Both the position numbers and the translations under genes were made by a program. A stretch of 18,625 nt of DNA from CAYOYH01 sp964408165 (GTDB lineage: Bacteria > Patescibacteriota > Saccharimonadia > Saccharimonadales > CAYOYH01), in contig CAYOYH010000014.1 in assembly GCA_964408165.1 (NCBI GenBank), positions 1 to 18,625 on the forward strand, read 5' to 3'. Below the pieces are notes generated by a model that ran no database searches, was not told where the DNA came from, and was given only the letters and a program-made list of their open reading frames with translations. Numbering within the stretch: the stretch's first letter is position 1; each line of letters begins with the position of its first letter. Below are positions 14,171 through 18,625 of this stretch, one piece after another.

Positions 14171-14686
14171 TTAATTAGTGCTTTCCAGGTTTCCTTCAAG
14201 TATGTGTTTTGCTGGAGCAGGGTCTCCGTCATCAGGTTCAAGTGTTAGTACATAGAATGTGTAGCCTTCGCTTTGATGATCAACGCTACTAGCATAGAGA
14301 TTGATTACTTCTCCGGCCGCATTAATCTCAACCGCTCCCGTGGAAAAGAAGGTTGCTTGTGCCTGGTTCACTAACCAGCCTTCGTAAAAATCACCATTGG
14401 TTGTTGGTGCTAAGTTTTGAAACTCAACCAATAGCTCATACGAACCATCGTCAAAATAACTTGCCGTAGCCTGGCCACTACTTCCACTCCCTGCCACATC
14501 TTCTAAGGCAGTCGATACTCCGTAAACCAATTTCCTTTCAGCCTCTACTTCTGTTGAAGCTTCAGGCTGTGGAGTAATCAATGGTGTTTGATTATTGCTC
14601 TCACCAGTATTGTTCGTAAGAAAATAAACCGACACACCAGCCAGTGCAATCAGCGCCACGCCCATAATTACCCATTGCTTGCTCAT
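14171..14686 (-). CDS. Membrane-anchored extracytoplasmic protein with RskA-like/anti-sigma-type domain
   Basis: A 171-aa protein with an N-terminal hydrophobic segment (VIMGVALIALAGVSVYFL, 6-23) acting as anchor or uncleaved signal, a Pro/Thr/Glu linker and a beta-rich domain. The domain carries GSYELLVEFQNLAP, YEGWLVNQ, STGAVEINAAGE and YVLTLEPDDGDPAP, a pattern I associate with the extracytoplasmic beta domain of RskA-type anti-sigma factors and related small lipoprotein domains (xEGWLV, STGxF, TLEPxxDPAP). There is no cytoplasmic anti-sigma part, so a regulatory role is not implied. Start supported by AAGGGGGG. Confidence 0.7.
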   Translation of the reverse strand: MSKQWVIMGVALIALAGVSVYFLTNNTGESNNQTPLITPQPEASTEVEAERKLVYGVSTALEDVAGSGSSGQATASYFDDGSYELLVEFQNLAPTTNGDFYEGWLVNQAQATFFSTGAVEINAAGEVINLYASSVDHQSEGYTFYVLTLEPDDGDPAPAKHILEGNLESTN

Positions 14687-14834
14687 CGACCCCCCTTGCT
14701 TTAATTGCCTGCCACTACCTAGTATTGTTCGGGCGTTTTTTCGTCTAGCACCCCTAGGCTTGCACCCTGTCTCTCCCTTGGGCGATAACTGAAACTATGC
14801 TTAGGGTGTTTACTTAAAATTCCGTTACTCGTGG

Positions 14835-15575
14835 CTACAGTCCTAAGCTTTCATCATCAAGACCATCTGCTGGCGCGCCTAGACTATTGATTTCTTCAAT
14901 CACCGCATCGACGCTGTTTATAGCTTTCTGCAAATCGGCATCGGTTGCTGGCTCTAGGGGTTGCGCCACCTCTTCGGTTTGGATATTAGCGCTCGGCAAC
15001 TCGGTCTGATCCTTCACCTCTGTGTCGCTTCTGTAGCCCATGAACGCTATCGCCACCAACAGCATTACAACCAGTATTGCCACCACTACTACTGCTGGCG
15101 AGTGTTTATCTGATTCTTTGCTAGTTTTAGCTACTGTAGCAACTGTTGCGTCGGCAGGTTCTTCAGCTGTATCTGCGGATTCCTCGTCATCTATTTGCTC
15201 AGACTCTAGCGGTTCATCAGCAGTTGTTTCCAGATTGTCAGCTGGTTTGGTTGCCTCCTCAGCTGGCTCACCTTCTGCAGAATCTTCCTCGACAGTTGGT
15301 TTTTCTTCGGCTATCAGAGCGTCGTTTCCACTGCCAGTTTCATCTTCGGATTGATTATCGGTTGATTCAGCAGATTCGCCCACTCCAGACTCCTGAGAGT
15401 TTTTGTTTTCCTGCTCTACAGTCGCCTCATTTGAAGTTTGAACCGGCGTTTCCCTTGCTTCCAGATTGGTTGCTTTTTCGGTTATTTCTGGTTGCTTGCT
15501 GGCTTCGTTAATCGCAACATCTGGTTGCGTCTCATCTGAAGATTCATTCTTCGGTCGTTCATTGTCGTCGCTCAT
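14835..15575 (-). CDS. Acidic low-complexity membrane protein, unknown
   Basis: A 246-aa protein. Residues 1-150 are nearly free of hydrophobics and dominated by Glu, Thr, Ala, Asp and Ser (many EEPAE / TADE-like runs). Residues 158-180 form a single membrane helix (VVVVAILVVMLLVAIAFMGY), followed by a short acidic tail. This suggests a long disordered cytoplasmic arm and a small external part, or the reverse. No enzyme motif. It starts within the stop of the upstream gene (TAATG overlap), so the two are coupled and probably act together at the envelope. Composition makes database similarity unreliable. Confidence 0.72.
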   Translation of the reverse strand: MSDDNERPKNESSDETQPDVAINEASKQPEITEKATNLEARETPVQTSNEATVEQENKNSQESGVGESAESTDNQSEDETGSGNDALIAEEKPTVEEDSAEGEPAEEATKPADNLETTADEPLESEQIDDEESADTAEEPADATVATVAKTSKESDKHSPAVVVVAILVVMLLVAIAFMGYRSDTEVKDQTELPSANIQTEEVAQPLEPATDADLQKAINSVDAVIEEINSLGAPADGLDDESLGL

Positions 15576-16249
15576 TACTGACTACCTCCATTTGCAGTCT
15601 GATCTGGCGCTTCGCCTGTTGTAACGTCTGGCGCCTGCCGATCATCTCTAAGTTGGTGTTTCATGTTTTGCAACTCGGTTATAACGTTGGTTCGAATGTG
15701 AGTTAGCACCGCCTCCGCCTTATCAACGACCAACGACCGAATCGCTCTAGTTCTTTGAAGCGAACTATAGAAAGTAACGACATCGGCTTCACAGTCCAAC
15801 GCACCCGTGTCTTTAAGTGCGCTGATGTAGCTTTCTAAATCAAAACTGCTCTGCACTACTAAGGCATTGGCCTGCTGAATATGGCTATCTAGCATGGTTG
15901 TATTTATATCGGCTACGGCAATTTTAGCACTTAAATCTGCCTGCTCAGTTAGCCAGTTTTGGTGTATTTCACCATGCCGAGCTTGAAAGTCTTGAGTCTT
16001 CTTTAAAATGTCACCTATTCTTGTCTGAGCTACTTTGCATGCAGCTGCTACTCGTTGCTCTTTAGCGCTAGACATTCCGTCGTCAAACTTCTTCATTGCT
16101 CCTTCTAGGCGCAATGAAAAATCCTTGGCTCTTGCTTCAGTGGTAACAACATTAGCTTCCGTGGGGTTAGTTTGATTTTGCGCCATTAAAGAAGCTGGCG
16201 CTCCAATTAGTAAACTCACGGCTAAAATCCCGTACAAAACATTCTTCAT
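15575..16249 (-). CDS. Exported helical protein, unknown
   Basis: A 224-aa protein with a clear Sec signal peptide (MKN + hydrophobic core VLYGILAVSLLIGAP, likely cleavage after SLMAQ or ASLMA near 23). The mature part is almost entirely helical and charged, with coiled-coil-like stretches (about 38-110 and 150-205), two Cys (one near residue 70, one near 153) and a Gly/Ala/Thr-rich end. No family is recognised. Good ribosome-binding site (CGGAG, six nt) and an extended -10 (TGA-TACAAT, minus strand, 16274-16279). First gene of a two-gene operon with the acidic membrane protein. Confidence 0.75.
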   Translation of the reverse strand: MKNVLYGILAVSLLIGAPASLMAQNQTNPTEANVVTTEARAKDFSLRLEGAMKKFDDGMSSAKEQRVAAACKVAQTRIGDILKKTQDFQARHGEIHQNWLTEQADLSAKIAVADINTTMLDSHIQQANALVVQSSFDLESYISALKDTGALDCEADVVTFYSSLQRTRAIRSLVVDKAEAVLTHIRTNVITELQNMKHQLRDDRQAPDVTTGEAPDQTANGGSQ

Positions 16250-16273
16250 GGCTCGCTCCGTTTAGCTAGTCAA

Positions 16274-16282
16274 ATTGTATCA
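16274..16282 (-). promoter_or_regulatory. Extended -10 promoter of the exported-protein operon
   Basis: On the minus strand TGA-TACAAT lies 12 nt upstream of the CGGAG site. The -35 region (TTTTGC with 16-nt spacing) is weak. Confidence 0.5.
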
Positions 16283-16303
16283 TGCTTTCGCTTGTGCAAA
16301 ACT

Positions 16304-16325
16304 CCTCCGGCTAAAAAGCCGGGGG
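16304..16325 (-). terminator. Rho-independent terminator (minus strand)
   Basis: A stem of nine pairs (16304-16312 / 16317-16325, one G-U) with an AAAA/TTTT loop; on the minus strand it is followed by GAGTTTTGC. It could end the aspS operon or a small RNA encoded at 16330-16500. Confidence 0.55.
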
Positions 16326-16329
16326 TTAG

Positions 16330-16500
16330 GGCGCGCAAGAAGGTGGACTGGGTGTTTCATCATGTGCCTGCACCTGTAAAACTCTAGTGCTATTCACTCA
16401 TATTGCGCAGCTACCCTACCGAATACATTCGGAACATAGGCTGACGCGACCGCCAAAAATTAGCTATGCTTGAGGGGCGCAGTACAAAATTAGCTATAGA
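16330..16500 (-). ncRNA. Possible structured RNA between the dehydratase gene and its terminator
   Basis: The gene-free stretch 16326-16519 contains a nested hairpin GCGCAG (16405-16410) / CTGACGC (16441-16447), CCTA / TAGG (16415 / 16437) and CCGAA / TTCGG (16419 / 16428) with tetraloop TACA, about 15 bp in all. A further AGGTG / CACCT stem lies at 16341 / 16371. A 12-bp direct repeat AAAATTAGCTAT at 16456 and 16486 (period 30) lies upstream on the minus strand. It could simply be the 3' UTR of the aspS operon. Confidence 0.35.
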
Positions 16501-16519
16501 AGATTGGGCATGTAATAAT

Positions 16520-16804
16520 CTAGATCTTTATCGACTCAATAAACTTTGCAAGCGCGAAGTCCTTTTTAGTTAAGCCTGATTGTTCATGAGTGGTTAAGGC
16601 AATCTCGACCTTCCCCCAGCTAAGTTTCACATCTGGATGATGGTTGGCTTCGTCAGCCTTTTCTCCGACCAACACCACAAACACAACTGCAGACTTGAAA
16701 TCATCGAACTTGAAAACCTTAACCAAGCTAGAACCACCCACAACAGTCCAGTCCAAGGGAAGTTTTTTAAGCTTAAGCTCTACCTGCTTGGCGTTTAGCA
16801 ACAT
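16520..16804 (-). CDS. phhB: Pterin-4a-carbinolamine dehydratase-like protein (PCD/DCoH)
   Basis: A 94-aa protein of the full PCD length. Family active-site pattern: EANHHPDV (52-59), Trp63, LTTHEQSGLT (70-79) and Asp82, in the usual spacing (HHP...W...H...GLT..D). In other bacteria the enzyme dehydrates 4a-hydroxytetrahydrobiopterin, serving aromatic amino-acid hydroxylases, or takes part in molybdopterin or folate side routes. No hydroxylase is seen here, so the substrate in this organism is open. It lies one nt after the aspS stop, so it is in the same operon. Confidence 0.87.
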   Translation of the reverse strand: MLLNAKQVELKLKKLPLDWTVVGGSSLVKVFKFDDFKSAVVFVVLVGEKADEANHHPDVKLSWGKVEIALTTHEQSGLTKKDFALAKFIESIKI

Positions 16805-16805
16805 G

Positions 16806-18125
16806 TTACGGCGCCAGGCGGTTAAGGTCGCGTGGGAAAAGCGTGGCTTCTTTTACATTTTTGAGTCCGACAGTTAGCTGGGTAAACCTATCTATGCCAA
16901 AGCCGAACCCGCCGTGGGGTGGTAAGCCGTACTTAAACGCCATTAAATAATACTTAAACCCCGGATGATCCGGGTCAATGCCGGCGTCTTTAATCTGTTC
17001 ACGTATGATTTCGTAGCGATGCTCCCGCTGTGGCGCAGTGGCTATTTCTACGCCCCTAAACAACAGATCGGCAACCAGTGCTGTTGTCTTTTCATCGTCT
17101 GGGTTCTTCATGTTGTAAAACTTCATCGATTCTATGGGGAAATTAATTGCAAAAACTGCCTCGCAACCATCATTTTTCTTAGCGTAGTCGCAAATCCACC
17201 GTTCCTCGGCTGGCGAGAGGTCTTTTCCGCCTATGGTGTCGTCTTTGGTGGCTTTAGTGTACATTTCGTGGATTTGGGCAACAGTATAGCGCGGAAAACT
17301 CTCTTTTAGCTTCAACTCCGGAGCGTTTATTTTTTTAAGGTTTAGGGCTTCTTGGTTGTAGAGCTTGGTCAGCACTTGGTAGACAAGCTTTTCAGTCATT
17401 TTCAGAACATCGTCATGGTTTTCGATAAAACCCATTTCTATATCTAGCATGGTTAGCTCAGTCATATGCCTGGTGGTGGCACTAAGCTCAGCCCTATAAG
17501 CCTGACCTATTTCAAAAACTCGCTCATACACACCGACCATCATCTGTTTGTAAAATTGCGGACTCTGCGCCAATGTTGCTTCTTGGCCAAAATAATCGGT
17601 CTTAAACACTTCGGCTCCGCCTTCGGTTGCTCCAGCCAAAAGTTTAGGAGTATTCATTTCGATGAATTCGTTTTCATGCAAGAATTGTCGAATCAGCCGA
17701 ATTATCGAACCGCGAACCTTAAACACCGCCTGTTCGTTTAGGTTGCGCAGGCTCAAGGGGCGGTACTCAAAAAGAGTGTCATGATTTTCGGGTTTGTGGT
17801 CTATTGGTTTGTCAATCTCGATCGGCGGTTCATCAGTTACTGGAACCAAAACCGTGAGTTTTGGATCATGTAGCTCAGCCCCGCCAGGCGCACGGTCATC
17901 TTCGACAACTTGACCGGTAATTTCTAAAACCGTCCCAATCTGCAGGCCACGAAGTTTTTCGATTTCGGGCTTGTCTTCGATAAGTATTTGAACCAACCCT
18001 CTGCGGTCTCGGAGATTTATAAAGTTAAGCCCACCTAGCTGGCGTTTTTTATGAAGCCAGCCAGCAATAGTGATTTCTTTGCCTACGTGACTAGCCACAT
18101 CTGACGATAAAACTCTATTTTTCAT
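16806..18125 (-). CDS. aspS: Aspartyl-tRNA synthetase, archaeal/AspRS2 type, probably non-discriminating
   Basis: A 439-aa class II synthetase that charges tRNA with aspartate. An OB-fold anticodon domain (1-105: GWLHKKRQLGGLNFINLRD at 22-40) precedes the catalytic domain: TPKLLAGATEGGAEVF, LAQSPQFYKQMM, motif 2 RVFEIGQAYRAE, and motif 3 GFGFGIDRFTQL with LKNVKEATLFPRDLNRL at the end. The bacterial GAD insert is missing, and the length fits the archaeal-type enzyme. His25 after GWL matches the residue reported for non-discriminating AspRS; if so it would also make Asp-tRNA(Asn), requiring GatCAB. The longer frame from 18467 adds 114 residues translated from repeats and is spurious: I use the ATG at 18125, where family similarity begins. 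No Shine-Dalgarno; likely leaderless. Confidence 0.93.
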   Translation of the reverse strand: MKNRVLSSDVASHVGKEITIAGWLHKKRQLGGLNFINLRDRRGLVQILIEDKPEIEKLRGLQIGTVLEITGQVVEDDRAPGGAELHDPKLTVLVPVTDEPPIEIDKPIDHKPENHDTLFEYRPLSLRNLNEQAVFKVRGSIIRLIRQFLHENEFIEMNTPKLLAGATEGGAEVFKTDYFGQEATLAQSPQFYKQMMVGVYERVFEIGQAYRAELSATTRHMTELTMLDIEMGFIENHDDVLKMTEKLVYQVLTKLYNQEALNLKKINAPELKLKESFPRYTVAQIHEMYTKATKDDTIGGKDLSPAEERWICDYAKKNDGCEAVFAINFPIESMKFYNMKNPDDEKTTALVADLLFRGVEIATAPQREHRYEIIREQIKDAGIDPDHPGFKYYLMAFKYGLPPHGGFGFGIDRFTQLTVGLKNVKEATLFPRDLNRLAP

Positions 18126-18132
18126 TGCAGTA

Positions 18133-18162
18133 ATTGTATAACCCCTGGTTCTTATTTGCCAA
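18133..18162 (-). promoter_or_regulatory. Promoter of aspS, probably leaderless
   Basis: On the minus strand -35 TTGGCA (18157-18162), an 18-nt spacer and -10 TACAAT (18133-18138) end 7 nt before the ATG, so transcription would begin at the start codon. Confidence 0.65.
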
Positions 18163-18206
18163 CTCTCAGCTAGCATTTGACATTTAACATCTACTCTCTG
18201 ACCCTC

Positions 18207-18526
18207 TCTAGAATCTATCGTCCACCGTTTAACCCAAGCGGACAGGCTTTCCTGTAGCCTGCAGTTTCTTCCCTGCGCTTCTTCCTTGCCATCGATTAGT
18301 CCAAAGTTAGACGACAGACGACAGACGATAGATTCTAGACGATAGAAGTTGAATTGGTAGATAGTAGGCGGTAGATGGTAGATGGCGGGGGAATTAGGAG
18401 CTGGAAGGTTGGTATTTCGTAGCTCGTGACTCGTAGTTTGTAGTTTAGGATTTCTACTATCTACCATTCCCTGCCCTCTACCGTCTACCCTCTACCGTCT
18501 ACCGTCTACCGCCTACTACCTACCGA
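18207..18526. repeat. Degenerate heptanucleotide tandem repeats with inverted arms
   Basis: Three clusters share a 7-nt period. 18310-18351: GACGACA, GACGACA, GACGATA, GATTCTA, GACGATA. 18356-18383: GGTAGAT, AGTAGGC, GGTAGAT, GGTAGAT. 18454-18526: CTACTAT, CTACCAT, then CTGCCCT, CTACCGT, CTACCCT, CTACCGT, CTACCGT, CTACCGC, CTACTAC, CTACCGA. Inverted matches: 16 bp at 18207-18222 / 18324-18339 and 12 bp at 18356-18367 / 18454-18465. It fills the otherwise gene-free 18163-18540. Confidence 0.8.
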
Positions 18527-18584
18527 CATTAAAGAAAACTGATTAAGAAATAACCAACTACACCGAGTAGCGAGCGAGGGCTTT

Positions 18585-18615
18585 GTTCGTTTACTCCAAT
18601 GAAGTAACTAAACGA
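18585..18615. repeat. 9-bp perfect inverted repeat near the window end
   Basis: GTTCGTTTA (18585-18593) pairs with TAAACGAAC (18607-18615), loop 13 nt, with TTACT / AGTAA as an alternative inner stem. No T-run follows within the window. Function unknown; nothing else was recognised in 18527-18625. Confidence 0.5.
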
Positions 18616-18625
18616 ACCGCCGTAG

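Noticed and set aside
14159..14180. CACTAA / TTAGTG hairpin between rdgB and the convergent gene
   Set aside because: Only 6 AT-rich pairs and no T-run; too weak to call a terminator.
14700..14834. Riboswitch-like segment (GCAAGCC next to AGGG, reminiscent of c-di-GMP-I)
   Set aside because: The required conserved blocks and helices could not be completed. The gene-free 148 nt show only short GC hairpins and a weak minus-strand promoter.
16806..18467. Reading AspRS as a 553-aa protein with a novel N-terminal domain
   Set aside because: The extra 114 residues are translated from heptamer repeats and the promoter. Family similarity, promoter spacing and start context all point to 18125.

Overview
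The window looks like a chromosomal segment of a small-genome bacterium of the Candidate Phyla Radiation (Patescibacteria), most likely near Saccharibacteria. This is an inference from several things: compact genes with ATGA/TAATG overlaps, many short membrane or exported proteins without recognisable family, an archaeal-type AspRS, heptamer repeats between genes, and UGA used as a stop (which argues against the UGA=Gly lineages SR1 and Gracilibacteria). No rRNA, tRNA or CRISPR array was found.

Layout. 3-161: tail of an unknown membrane protein (+). 210-4907: minus-strand block with a 6-phosphogluconolactonase-like protein, an unknown basic protein, a tRNA-dihydrouridine synthase and a two-gene ABC-2 exporter. 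4987-5187: small conserved-looking protein. 5283-5433: long imperfect inverted repeat in a gene-free stretch. 5513-6076: single-pass membrane protein (+). 6124-8436: minus-strand operon MFS transporter > membrane protein > two-TM protein, translationally coupled. 8613-9042: divergent promoters around a 12-bp palindrome, then a likely ~240-nt structured RNA. 9043-10293: murC. 10327-11943: the most unusual part, a retron-like reverse transcriptase (RT) preceded by about 410 nt of densely structured non-coding sequence, abutting a degenerate trmB that has lost its C-terminal half. 12245-12574: MazG-like pyrophosphohydrolase (-). 12654-14164: mscS and rdgB (+), overlapping by 4 nt. 14171-16249: three minus-strand envelope proteins. 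16304-16500: possible structured RNA. 16520-18125: aspS and a pterin-carbinolamine-dehydratase-like gene (-). 18170-18526: heptamer-repeat region with inverted arms.

The housekeeping genes concern nucleotide clean-up (rdgB, MazG-like), tRNA modification and charging (dus, trmB remnant, aspS), wall precursor synthesis (murC) and envelope transport or osmotic protection (ABC-2, MFS, mscS). The candidate undescribed system is the RT with its upstream RNA: promoter, two 5' hairpins, an 11-bp long-range helix enclosing further hairpins, a loop-to-tail pseudoknot, a long terminal hairpin 29 nt before the RT start, and no obvious effector gene. All structures were found by eye from complementarity; none was computed.
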